From Azolla caroliniana (lineage: Eukaryota > Polypodiophyta), in contig JBHGNT010000006.1 in NCBI GenBank assembly GCA_043228905.1, forward strand, positions 17,298,001 to 17,362,000: a stretch of 64,000 nt of DNA, in the 5' to 3' direction. Shown here one piece after another: positions 1 to 10,599 of the stretch. Each line of letters begins with the position of its first letter. Positions within the stretch are counted from its first letter, which is position 1. The position numbers and the translations under genes were made by a program. The notes under the pieces are model-generated. The model was not told where the DNA came from. It saw nothing but the letters and a program-made list of their open reading frames with translations, and searched no databases.

Positions 1-183
1 ATTTAAACCAACTATTTGTAACTTAGTTACTGTTGGATGTAATTTCATTTTTTCCACTAATACAACTTCTTGTTCTAAGCTCTCTCTCTGGCTCTCTCCC
101 TCTCTCTGTTTTCCTTACGTACACTCACACTCACACATAACTCGCTTCCGTTGCACAACACCACCTACGTCTTTCATTCTTTC
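1..183 (+). repeat. CopA-1 5' LTR, 3' portion
   Basis: This stretch aligns without major gaps to 23694-23871: the same run from the TTTGTAACTTAGTTA region through a CT-rich tract to CTTTCATTCTTT. The start of the LTR lies left of the window. The stretch from 184 to 265 is leader sequence. I do not see the TGGTATCAGAGC-type primer site expected directly after the LTR, so it has been lost or mutated. Confidence 0.8.
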
Positions 184-265
184 TAATTGAGCTTTTCCAA
201 TTGTGTTGAGCTACACAACGATGATCAACAGAACTAGTTTAAGCAACAGAGAATAATTCAACATC

Positions 266-465
266 ATGAACACTCAGATGGGAAGCGCTCTTCCTACAAA
301 GAAGCTTGATAGAACAAACTTCGCATCTTGGGAGTACAAGATGCATCAATACCTTGTCGGACAAGGCTATTGGAGCTATATTGAGGGAGCTCACGAAACG
401 CAACCCAACCCAACACACGCAAATTACCTAGCATGGGAGCAGGCCACAAGCCGCGTGTTGTATTC
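266..465 (+). pseudogene. CopA-1 gag, N-terminal fragment
   Basis: About 65 residues starting MNTQMGSALPTKKLDR and containing WEYKMHQYLVGQGYWSY, the N-terminal motif of plant copia Gag (the UBN2/DUF4219-type region). The same start is seen in the copy at 63737 (- strand). The frame breaks near 465, where gag sequence jumps to reverse transcriptase. The rest of gag, protease and integrase are deleted. In the intact family Gag forms the cytoplasmic virus-like particle. Confidence 0.8.
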
Positions 466-1030
466 ATGATTCAACCACCCGGTTTTGGATCGAGTAAACA
501 CTTGAAAGTAGTCTGCCGACTCAGGAAGCCTCTATACGGCCTCAAGCAATCACCCAATATCTTCACCGAATTGGCTTCCGAATGTGGAAATCGGACAATT
601 CTCTATATATTCGAAACAAGTTAGACAACCCGATTGTCATCATCCTATATGTGGATGATCTGGTCATCGGAGGAAAGGATCTCGTCAACATTAATAAGGT
701 CAAAACGCTCCTATCCGACAGATTCAAAATGAAAGATATGGACGAGCTCCATTACTTCCTTGGTATCGAAGTAATTCGTACACCAGTCGGGATATTGATC
801 TCTCAACGAAACTATATTCTTCACTTACTCTACAAGTTCAAGATGATTTAGTGCAAACCTGTGTCTACCCATTTCGATCGAAATCTCAAGCTTGATGCCA
901 ATTCGGGAACAAAAGATTGCAAACCGACTCAGTATCATCAACTGATCGGTAGCTTAATCTAACCATTACCCGACCTGACCTCAACTATTCGGTTTGTCTA
1001 CTTAGCCAATTTATATAGAAACTTCGGGAT
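466..1030 (+). pseudogene. CopA-1 reverse transcriptase fragment
   Basis: Contains IQPPGFG, CRLRKPLYGLKQSP, then after a small deletion and frame change ILYVDDLVIGG (YVDD catalytic motif near 646-660) and HYFLGIEVIRTP. These are the finger, palm and connection motifs of copia RT. The reading goes on to the Gyp1a insertion point at 1030 and continues at 22819. The GLKQSP-to-GFRMW stretch is shortened and the frame is broken around 560-580 and by a stop near 849. Confidence 0.85.
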
Positions 1031-1421
1031 TGTTAGGAATAGTACTGAGACAGAGAAGAAATTAGTACAAAGAGAGGAATATTAGTACTAAGAGAAATAG
1101 AGGGTGTAGAACACTCGAGAGAAGGAGAGAGAGAGAGAGAGAGAGATCGAGGGAGAGAAAATGATGATGACAACGATATATTATGTGAGAAGAATATACA
1201 AGGAAGGCTAGGATGCTTAAGATTGGTGTTGAACCGATTTGGTTCGAAATAATGCCTCGTGCCTCCTTTTATAGTGTTCTCAGGAGTAATCCTGAAGCTC
1301 CTAGAATGTTCCAGAGAAATTTGGAATATACATTAATTTTCTATAGTAAAACTTAAATAAAAATAATATCCTACGTATTACAATAGATAGTGTAATGGTC
1401 AAGAGCTTGACCCATGTAACA
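1031..1421 (-). repeat. Gyp1a 3' LTR, truncated
   Basis: Highly similar to 22391-22818, including the AATAGTACTGAGACAG start, a GA-rich tract and the block around the minus-strand TATA box. It stops at 1421 after CCCATGTAAC. The last 35-40 bases of the LTR and the adjoining polypurine tract, present in the Gyp1b copy at 40060-40130, are deleted here, so the LTR runs straight into the 3' end of pol. Confidence 0.85.
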
Positions 1422-2879
1422 ACCCGGTTTATCTGGATATTGACGATGGAAGTCTTCAAGAAGAGCACGAGCATTGGTCACATTCTCTATTGGTTCCCAA
1501 GTATGCTTGCTGGGATTATATCCTAGCCAATCGCCTAAATAGTAGAGCTTGTTGCGAACAATCTTAGAATTGAGGATGGCGGCAACCTTGTACTCAGGTC
1601 CATCTTCAAGTTCGATCGGGGTTGGAGGTTGTGGAATACGTCCTAGGATGGTGCTGTCTTGATAGGGTTCGAGGAGAGAACTATGAAACACTGGATGTAT
1701 GCGAAGCTGGGGGGATAGATCGAGATGAAAAGCGACATCATTAATCTTTCTGATAATACGGAAAGGACCTAATCGCCGATAATCCAACTTCTCGCATGGG
1801 CGAGTAGTCTTGTTGTGTCGTCGTAGTAGCCATACTCGATCTTCAATGTTAAAACTGGATGGAAGCCGATGACAATCGGCGTAAACCTTGTGTGTTTGTT
1901 GAGCTTGTTGTAGATGAGTAGATAAATCTGCTTGTATCTTGCGTAACCGCTCCAAACAATCCTCTGCGCAAGGATTTGTGGGTAACTCTAGGGTTTCAAA
2001 TACACACCACGGGGGGTGACAACCCGTATAAGCATAAAATGGAGTAACTTTAGTCGATGATTGGATAAAGTTATTATAGGCAAATTCGGCGAAGTGGAGA
2101 ATATCCACCCAGTCATCCTGATGATAGCTTAGAAAGCACTGAAGATACTGCTCCAACGTTTGATTTGTTCGTTCTGCTTGGCCGTCGGTTTGCGGGTGGT
2201 AGCCGGAGGAGAGGTTACAAGTGACCTTTGAGCATTTTAAAAAGGTGCTTCCAGAATTTAGAGATGAACTAGGGTCCACGGTCGCTGATGATATTATCAG
2301 GAAGGCCATGATGCCGACATACTTCACACATGACAATTTCAGCGGTTTCTTCACTAGAGATTTCCTTAGTACACGGCAGGAAATGAGCCATCTTCGTATA
2401 TATCGATCTACTACTGTTAAAATCACATTGAATCCCTTAGAGATTGGAAGATCCGTGATGAAATCTAGAGCAATGGATTGCCATGGCTTGCCTTGAATTG
2501 ATAATGGTTCTAATAAACCACATGGATGATGCCTTGACATTTTTTCTCTACAACATGTATCATAAGGCCGAACAAAATCTTCGACAAATTGTCGCATACA
2601 AGGCCACTAGAATGATCGTTGTACTAAATCTAATGTCTTAGTACTACCAAAATGCCCAATTGCATATGTGTCATGACAGTTTTGGACTACTCAAAGGAGG
2701 CAAGAACCATTAGGAACATACAAGAGTTTCTTAAAGAATAGTAATCCATCATGACATTCGAATTGTCGATAGTTTGTACCTAGTTGTTGCGACTGTGAAC
2801 AAGATGCTCGAGAGGGATCAATTTGTGCTAGAATGGCTTGGGCGAAAGCATCTGTCTTCAAGTCCTCACGTATGGTATG
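1422..2879 (-). pseudogene. Gyp1a integrase and chromodomain
   Basis: Minus-strand reading contains the zinc-binding DTCC, IALDFITDLP (first catalytic Asp), then after a frameshift YHPQTDGQAERTNQTLEQ (catalytic Glu), a GPF/Y-like segment (RLGPFRIIRKI) and a C-terminal chromodomain ending YLGDWLGYNPSKHTWEPIENV. Integrase joins cDNA to host DNA; the chromodomain is thought to steer insertion toward heterochromatin. The middle of the core is out of frame (around 2200-2400), so no intact enzyme is encoded. Confidence 0.88.
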
Positions 2880-3111
2880 TGTGATGTGTATACAAAACCC
2901 AATAAGGCTTATAGTGATTCGAACCCATGACCTCCTCAAAGAAGGCATACAACCCCATCCATTAGGATACATCATATTGTACATATTAAATAATAAATTC
3001 TATTATATCAATAGGAAATACATATAATAATATTATTGAGATGTCGCCACCTTGCATAGGCTAACGCATGATTGCCAAGGGGCATGCTTGCATGAATGGC
3101 AAGTGGCGATC

Positions 3112-3500
3112 TATTGAGCGGCAAGCTCAACCGGAGCCGGATCGGCTGAATAAGCCGGAGCCGGTAAGCGAGACGGATCGGTATGACGGTGAGCAACCGA
3201 ACCGGCAAGCAGTGGAGGCCGGGTGCAATCCGTAACCGGAAGTCCAATCGGAAGCCTAGTATAGGATAAACTACTAGGTAGCTATAGTCTCGTAGTAAGT
3301 GTCAGATGCTCGTGTGAGCATTGAAGTACATGGTACTTCTGTCAGTCCCAAGAGGACTTGTATAAATAGTGCTACTTAGCACAGTGTATATACAGAGTTT
3401 TGATATAATTTTGAAATTGTGTTCTGCTCTCTCTGTCTCTCTGTCTCTCTCTCTCTGTGTTGTTCTCTGTTTTACGCCTCCGCAAACACTTACATTCTCA
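3112..3500 (+). repeat. Cop1 5' LTR
   Basis: 389 bp, ending ACATTCTCA directly before the primer site. TATAAATA lies at 3361-3368, followed by a CT-rich stretch, the usual arrangement of U3-R-U5. Matches 8613-9005. Confidence 0.93.
3361..3368 (+). promoter_or_regulatory. Cop1 LTR TATA box
   Basis: TATAAATA about 140 bp before the LTR end and repeated at 8862-8869 in the 3' LTR. It is the likely core promoter for genomic RNA; the transcription start is inferred, not seen. Confidence 0.6.
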
Positions 3501-3512
3501 TGGTATCAGAGC
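3501..3512 (+). other. Cop1 primer binding site
   Basis: TGGTATCAGAGC directly follows the 5' LTR. This is the known plant copia primer site, complementary to the 3' end of initiator-Met tRNA, where reverse transcription starts. Confidence 0.93.
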
Positions 3513-3587
3513 GTGAGGGTTGAGAACCTCTGCTGCAGACATTTACTCTTGAGAAGAAAACTCTAACAGGTCGAAAACAGACACAGT

Positions 3588-6500
3588 ATGGATAGAGGCA
3601 TGGCTACGTCACTCCCGGTGGAGAAGCTCGACAGGAGAAACTACGCATCCTGGTCTTACAAGATGCACCAGTACCTGCTTGGACACGGGTACTGGAGTTA
3701 TGTCGAAGGAGCGAATGATGCGGCACCCGACTCGGCACACAAGGACTTCCCGGTATGGGAACAGGCGGCAAGCAGGGTGATGTACTACTTCGCGTCCAGT
3801 GTCGGCGATCAGCTGCTCAGCCACATCCGTGACGCCAAGACACCGAAGGATGCTTGGGGGAACCTGAAAAAGGTTTTCGCCGCAAGCACCACTGCCCGGA
3901 AGCTGCAACTCAGACAGGAGTTGAGCAATGTTCAACAGAAGAACATGTTCGTGGCAGACTACACGGGCCGGATAAAGGAGATTTGCGACTCGCTCGCCTC
4001 TATCAATGTTACCGTAGAGGAAGACGAGATGGTGCAGGTATGTCTCGGAGGCCTGGTGTCCAAGTTCGGAGCGTTCCGGACTGCGGTGTGTACAAGGGAG
4101 AATACCCCCTCATTCTTCGACTTACAGTCGATGCTCCTTGTAGAGGAGAACCACGCCGGTGCATCTACCAGTGCATCCCCGGACAGCCGAATGCTGTACA
4201 CGGGAACGGATCGGTTCCGTGGGCGTGGTGGAAGAGGTGGGTCGGCACGCAATGGAGGCGGCCGGCAAGAGCAGGAACGGAGGCACTATGAACGTGCTGA
4301 CAGCAGTTCCGGGACTTCCACAAGCAGGGGGAGTCAAGGCGGTGCCGGAGGCCGGCAAGACAAATCTGCTACGGAATGCTGGTACTGTGGCAAAAAAGGC
4401 CACAGGGAAAGCGAGTGCTGGAGAAAGTGTGCCGATTCGGACAAATCCGGATCCGGCAAGACCGGTAAGGATGGCCGGCAAAACTCGCACTACGCAAACG
4501 GATCAGAAGGATCCGGAACCGGAAAGGCCGGTAAGGGGCCAGCCTTGGTGATGAATCACAAGGCAAACTCAATGAAGAAGACCACTTCCAAAATGGAGGA
4601 AGTGTGGTATGTTGATTCCGGCGCGTCGAACCACATGACGAGCCACAAAGAGTGGTTCTCCTTTCTGGAGAGACCGGATCAACCAGGAGTAGTCGAAACC
4701 GGAGACGACACTCCTCACCCAATCGTGCACGTCGGAGAAGTCCCTCGAAGCCACGTCGGACAGAAAGGGAAGCTGATGAACGTATTACACGTTCCGACGA
4801 TCACGAAGAACCTGGTGTCCGTTGGTCAGATTGTCAACCAGGGGATGCAGGTGCGGTTTATGCACCTCGGGTGCTTCATTGAGGATGAGGGCGAAGTCAT
4901 TGCGCAAGGGCGCAGAGACGGGAGGATGTTTATCCTCGACACCAATGACTTTGGCACCGCTCTGTTCGCGAAACGACAGAAGGTCGAGTCGGACATCGAC
5001 CTGTGGCACAAGCGGATAGGCCACGTCAACTACCGGAGGCTTCAAGATCTGCAAACGAAACAAGTCGTTTTCGGTTTGCCGAAGTTCAGCGGCCGGAGAG
5101 CCGAAATTTGTGAAGCCTGCCAACTTGGGAAGCAACACCGGCTTCCATTCCCCACCAAACGGAACCGGAGCCGTAACAAGCTCGATCTCATCCATTCGGA
5201 TGTGTGGGGACCGGCACAAAGTGTAAGCCTTGGCGGGAGCCGATACTTCGTCTCCTTCATCGACGACTATACTCGGCATACTTGGATCTACCTCATTGAG
5301 CGGAAGAGTGAAGTCTTCGACTGTTTCCGGAGCCTCCAGAAGATGGTGGAACGGGAATCGGAGAGGAAGATCAAATGCCTTCGGTCGGATGGCGGAAAGG
5401 AATATTTTTCCGGCCAATTCACTAGTTATCTGCAACAGAAGGGAATTTGGCAAGAGTTCAGCTGCAGATACACACCGGAGCAAAACGGTGTGGCCGAAAG
5501 GAAGAACCAGACACTCGTCGAAGCGGCAAGGGCAATGCTGGAGGAAAAGAGCATGCCCCGGTTCTACTGGGCAGAGGCGGTTCAGACGGCTGTCTACATA
5601 CAAAACCGCATTGGTGACAAGGTGTCAGCTCATGAGCTGTATTTCGGGCGCAAGCTGAACTTAAGACACCTTCGGATATTCGGCAGCATAGCGTATGTGC
5701 ATGTGCCGGATCAGAAGCGGAGAAAGATGGATGCAAAATCGGAAAAATGCATCCTAATCAGTTATGCTCAAGAGCAAAAGGGGTATAAGTGCTATAACCC
5801 TCGGGCGAAGGAAGTCCGAGTTAGCCGGGATGTCGAGTTCAACGAATCGGCATCCTGGTACTCCGTACCGACTCCGACTTCCGATCCCGACCCAATGCCG
5901 GAGGATCAGGCCAGTGAGCCTGAATCAGCCCTGACAGAGGATGATGAAACCGGGACTCAAGATGAGAGTCCGGAATCGTTACGGTTGAGTGGACCGAACG
6001 AGCGACTGAGTCGGTTGGACCAGTCAGATGAAGAGACGGCAAGTGGTGGAGACTCTGCCGTGCTCTCCCCGCGCAAGGAACCAAGGAAACGGTTCACGCG
6101 CAAAGAGAAGGGGAAGAGGAAGATGCCGGAATTCGAAACCGGCAACGATGAGTCGGATCGGTGCGTATCCGACTCCGGAAAGGAGAAAGGCGGATCTTCG
6201 GCAACGAAGACCGAACTGGCCAAGAAGGACCTCAAATCAGGTGACGGTGCGTTGCGCCGATCAACTCGCCAGAAGGATCCCGTCATGCGGTACGGATACA
6301 ATGAATACATGGCGCATCATTATGCGTACATGACTAAGGTGACAGAAGTGCGTGAGCCGGAGAGCTACGCAGAAGCGACAAAGGACGCCACTATGGACGA
6401 AGAAATGCGGGCACTCGATGCCAACAAAACTTGGGACCTAGTTGATCCCCCCCGTCAGTGTAAACCGATCAGATGCAAGTGGGTGTACAAGGTCAAGTAC

Positions 6501-8594
6501 AACGCCGACGGTTCTATTAACCGGTACAAAGCCCGGTTAGTGGCGAAGGGATACGCGCAGACCCACGGAATCGACTACGACAAGACCTTCGCTCCCGTGG
6601 CAAAGATGACGACGGTTCGTGTGGTACTGGCGGTTGCTGCGGCAAGGGGTTGGCATCTTCACCAGATGGATGTGAAGAACGCCTTCCTTCAAGGAGAGCT
6701 TGAAGAAGAAGTCTTTATGACTCAGCCCCCCGGATTTCAATCGGAGATGAACAAGTCGGCGGTATGCCGACTGAAGAAGTCGCTTTACGGCTTGAAGCAA
6801 GCCCCCCGAGCTTGGAACGCGAAGATCACGCACCGATTGCGTAAGCTGGGGTTTGCTGTCTCTAAGTCGGACTCTTCGTTGTTCATCCGGCAAGGCTCTG
6901 ATGGTCCGGTATGTATACTCTTGTATGTGGATGATTTAGTCATCACCGGACCGGGTCTTCCCGAAATCAACCGCGTCAAGTCCCAGTTGTCGGACGCATT
7001 CGAAATGAAGGACCTGGGGGACCTCCATTATTTTCTTGGGATCGAAGTGATCCGGACCCCCGACGGCATATTGCTCTCACAACGACATTACGTGTTGAAT
7101 ATGTTGTATAAGTTCGGCATGACGGATTGCCGACCTGTCTCCACACCCCTGGACCGGAACCAGAAGCTCTGTCCCAACTCCGGACCGGCCTGCAATGAGA
7201 AACGGTTCCAACAGGTTGTCGGAAGCCTGATCTACTTAACCATCACCCGACCCGACATCAGCTATCCGGTCAGCATGGTAAGTCAGTTCATGCAGAAGCC
7301 AACCGTGGAGCACCTTTAGTGTGCGCAACGAATATTACGGTATGTCAGCGGCACTAAGGACCGGGGACTGCTATACCGTCAAGGTATACCCGAAGAGCTT
7401 GTCGGTTACACAGATGCTGACTGGGCCGGCGATGCGTCTGATCGCCACTCCACTTCCGGATACATGTTCTCCATAGGTAGCGCGGCCGTTCCGTGGAGCA
7501 GCAAGAAGCAGCCCATAGTGGCTTTGTCAAGCACTGAGGCTGAGTACCGGGCCGCTACCGTTGCCACTTGTGAAGCCATCTGGCTTCGGCGACTGCTGCG
7601 AGACTTGCGGATCGAGGTACCGACCCCGATCCCGATTTACTGCAATAACATGAGCAGCCTGCAGCTCGCCAGGAACCCTGTGTTCCATGCTCACACAAAG
7701 CACATTGAGGTGCACTACCACTTCGTGCGTGAGCGGGTCCTCAGCGGTGAAGTTGACCTACGGTATGTTCATACGGATCGGCAAGTTGCCGACATCTTCA
7801 CCAAGCCACTCGGATCGGACAAGTTGCAGCACTTTACCGACATGCTTGGTATTCAGCATCTCGACGTGCCGCACTTGAGGGGGAGAAGCAAGGGCAAAGA
7901 CTCTATCGAAATGGGCAAAGGCCAAAAAACTGTTGAACCCATCGGTAAGAGGAGAGCCGGAAGAAGAGGAGACAAGAAGATGAAGGAAGCCGAGTCGACG
8001 AAGGAAGTCGACACATCCGAACAGGTCGGAGCAAGCGGCTGTGAAGAAGAGTTGTGCACTCAGGAAGAGAAGTGCATGCTGTGCGGAGGTCATCACGACG
8101 GTACTGACCATGATACAGAGTCGAATGAAGAATTCGATTTCGGTTCACCGGCTGAAGAAGCCGAGGGAAGCATGGAGAAGGCCAAGACTCGGAAGTGGTC
8201 CGATGTGGTGAGAGGCCTGAAGCCGGAAGTCGAATCGGAGTGTACCGATTCAGACAAGAGCTGGAACGAGTCGGAGACAGCTGACTCGGATCAACAGATG
8301 GATCCGGATGAGTCGGATCGACTGAAGGCCAAGGGGACACAGACACAACGGAAGTCGATGCCATCGTGGGAGAACCGACGGATTGGCAAGCGCCGGAGTC
8401 ACAGCAACGTGAGTACTGAGATGGGCCTATTGAGCAGACATGCCGACCGAGAGGGTCGAGGCGCGCAGAACCAAAGGGGTCGTGGCAAACGGGACCGGAC
8501 CGGACGAGGAGCGCGAGCAAGGCGGAGTGACGCCAGGAGAAGTCGGTTGGAAGAACCGACTGCCACAGAGGTCGACACTACGACCCCACCTTAG
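3588..8594 (+). CDS. Cop1 gag-pol polyprotein with extra C-terminal domain (one internal stop)
   Basis: One frame runs from ATG 3588 to TAG 8592-8594 with a single internal TAG at 7317-7319, where family alignment expects Gln (CAG). Domains in order: Gag; CCHC knuckle CWYCGKKGHRESEC (about residue 264); protease YVDSGAS (about 342); integrase HHCC and DDE with HSDVWGP, RSDGGKEY and NGVAERKNQ; RT with YVDD (about 1113); RNase H with YTDADW and ALSSTEAEY. It does not stop after RNase H. About 236 more residues (7886-8594) follow, first basic, then acidic with CMLCGGHHDGTDH and KWSDVVRG, then Arg/Gly-rich. A few codons before the RT fingers (near 6390) are missing compared with Cop2. Confidence 0.92.
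7874..7885 (+). other. Internal polypurine-tract copy in Cop1
   Basis: CTTGAGGGGGAG, identical to the tract next to the 3' LTR (8601-8612) and to the CopA-1 tract (23389-23400). In most copia elements this sequence ends pol and adjoins the LTR. Here it lies inside the frame, at the start of the extra C-terminal domain. Confidence 0.75.
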
Positions 8595-8600
8595 GTTGAG

Positions 8601-8612
8601 CTTGAGGGGGAG
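8601..8612 (+). other. Cop1 polypurine tract at the 3' LTR
   Basis: CTTGAGGGGGAG directly before the 3' LTR start at 8613. It is the expected plus-strand primer for reverse transcription. Confidence 0.85.
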
Positions 8613-9005
8613 TGTTGAGCGGCAAGCTCAACCGGAGCCGGATCGGCTGAATAAGCCGGAGCCGGTAAGTGAGACGGATCGGTATGACGGTGAGCAACCG
8701 AACCAGCAAACAGTGGAGGCCGGGTGCAATCCGTAACCGGAAGTCCAATCGGAAGCCTAGTATAGGATAGACTACTAGGTAGCTATAGTCTCGTAGTAAG
8801 TGTCAGATGCTTGTGTGAGCATTGAAGTACATGGTACTTCTGTCAGTCCCAAGAGGACTTGTATAAATAGTGCTACTTAGCACAGTGTATATACAGAGTT
8901 TTGATATAATTTTGAAATAGTGTTCTGCTCTCTCTGTCTCTGTCTCTCTCTCTCTCTCTGTGTGTTGTTCTCTGTTTTACGCTTCCGCAAACACTTACGT
9001 TCTCA
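8613..9005 (+). repeat. Cop1 3' LTR
   Basis: 393 bp, TGTTGAG to ACGTTCTCA, followed by the CGATC target duplication. TATAAATA at 8862-8869. Confidence 0.93.
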
Positions 9006-9235
9006 CGATCATACGTGCCTATGAGGTGGCGAGCATGCATGTATCCAAACCATGCTATATAAACATGTATTTGACTATTGATGAACCATTCTGGTTCAAC
9101 GCCAGTCTTCGGCATATTCTTGTAAACATTGCTCTCGTTGTTAATACATTATCAAATTCTTCTTATCTCTCTCATATCTTTCGCTTCTCATTCTCTTCTT
9201 CATTTTAAAACTCATTCCTAACTTTGGCCCTGACA

Positions 9236-9275
9236 GTTTGAACCAAAATCTTCCTCCCTTCTCTCTTTCTTCCTT

Positions 9276-9319
<44 letters not shown>

Positions 9320-9401
9320 TGTCTCTTTCACTCTCTATCGCTTTCTCTCTCTTTTCCTTCCTTCCTTCTCCTTGAGAATCTTGCCAAACGTTATCCTCTC
9401 C
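9236..9401 (+). repeat. Gyp2 leader with (CT)n tract
   Basis: The untranslated leader between the Gyp2 LTR and its gag ATG (9402). It begins GTTTGAACC and holds a CT microsatellite of about 45 bp near 9271-9315. No coding sequence is seen. Confidence 0.7.
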
Positions 9402-10400
9402 ATGGAGTCAGTTAGTAAGCAAGAGTATGTTTGCGTCGTCTCTGAACTAGAGCATCTCGCAAATAAGTTTGTGGCGTTAGAACAAGAGAATCAATGATTG
9501 CTTCGAGATTTGCAACAAGTAAGCATAGAAAAGACACAACAATATGATGATTCATCAACACGTGTATTGTAACTCGAAGCAATATTGCGGTCTCTTCATC
9601 AACAAGCTTCAATGCAACAAACCTCTCCCAAAGAACCGAAGATTTTTTTGCCTGGGAAGTTCGATGGCAATCGATCACTGTTTTGAGGGTTTCTAAACCA
9701 AGTACGACTAGTAATTCATATGCACCCTAATAGGTATCCAATTGATGTAGCTCAAGTTGGACTAGTTGGGACCCTCTTAATAGGAACTGCATGAGTGTGG
9801 TTTGCACCACTACTAGAAAAGAAATTTCCTCTTCTCCAAGACTTCAAAGGTTTTATTAGAGAATTTCAAGAAAACTTTGGAGACACTGATAGTGTTAGAA
9901 CAACGATTAACAAGATTCGAAGATTGTGTCAAGGGGACCGTCCTGCCTCTGCCTATGCCACAGATTTCCGCCTCCTAGCTTGTGATATTCTGTGGGGTGA
10001 AGAAGCCTTAATGGATCAATTTCGCTATGGACTAAGAAATGATGTAAAGGATTTGCTATTAACTTTTCATAAAGATCCAAGATCACTTACAAAAGCGATA
10101 AGTCGTGTAGTGCGATGTGACAACCGCTTATTCGAGCGACGTTCGGAGCATCAATTAATGTCATGACCAAGAACGGATCAAACATATGCTTCGGTAGTAG
10201 GCTCAACACCTATGAGCACTACCCAAACTTCACACATGATTCCATCAGGTGGTCCAAGTCCAATGGAGATCGATGTAACACGTCGTCGAGGGCCTTTATT
10301 TGAAGCGTCGAGCAAAGCGTCTATGTTTATATTGTGCTGGTCCAGGACACATCGTGATCACATGACCACATAGACCAAAACGACAAGTAAATCAAGTAAG
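9402..10400 (+). pseudogene. Gyp2 gag
   Basis: Starts at ATG 9402 in the position of the Gyp1a gag start (22237, - strand), but has a stop after about 30 codons and further stops. The best preserved part (9795-10166) includes WFAPLLEKKFPLL, DQFRYGLRNDVKDLLL and a RLFERR segment, a retrotransposon Gag capsid-type domain. A decayed knuckle with CLYCAGPGHI lies near 10320-10365 and lacks its last Cys. Nonfunctional. Confidence 0.8.
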
Positions 10401-10599
10401 TATTAGTGAGAATCTTCATTCCAATTCTCTAGTTAGATCGTCTAGCCCTAGTAGTCCCACATGTCATGGTTAGTCCAATAGTTTTGAAGTCTTGAGTCAA
10501 CTTGATGAAATATTAAATGAATAAGTCCAACCAAAATCGGAGCCATTTGGTTGGACAATCTTGAATAGGTAAAGTCAACCCCAAGTAGTGGTTCCATTT

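Larger units (their letters stand above)
3112..9005 (+). mobile_element. Cop1, nearly complete Ty1/copia element
   Basis: Two LTRs (3112-3500 and 8613-9005), a perfect 5-bp target duplication CGATC (3107-3111 and 9006-9010), primer site, a gag-pol frame of 1669 codons including the terminal stop, and a polypurine tract. The LTRs differ by about ten substitutions and a few CT-repeat length changes, roughly 2.5 percent by eye. It sits in the 5' LTR of Gyp2. The 5' LTR starts TATTGAG instead of TGTTGAG, a G-to-A change of the terminal TG. Confidence 0.95.
2880..9235 (+). repeat. Gyp2 5' LTR, split by Cop1
   Basis: The LTR is in two parts, 2880-3111 and 9006-9235, that together match 18614-19070. 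The break is flanked by the duplicated CGATC. A TATATAAA box sits at 9057-9064. Just after the LTR, GTTTGAACC occupies the usual primer-site position, and a CT-rich leader follows. Confidence 0.88.

Noticed and set aside
3008-3247. 79-residue minus-strand reading spanning the Gyp2 LTR and Cop1 LTR
   Set aside because: It crosses a transposon junction and lies in noncoding LTR sequence.
4785-5603. 272-residue minus-strand reading in Cop1
   Set aside because: It is the complement of the integrase region and shows no motif of its own.
7903-8520. 205-residue minus-strand reading over the Cop1 tail
   Set aside because: It is opposite an in-frame continuation of pol, has no recognisable motif and no plausible promoter. 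A shadow is more likely.
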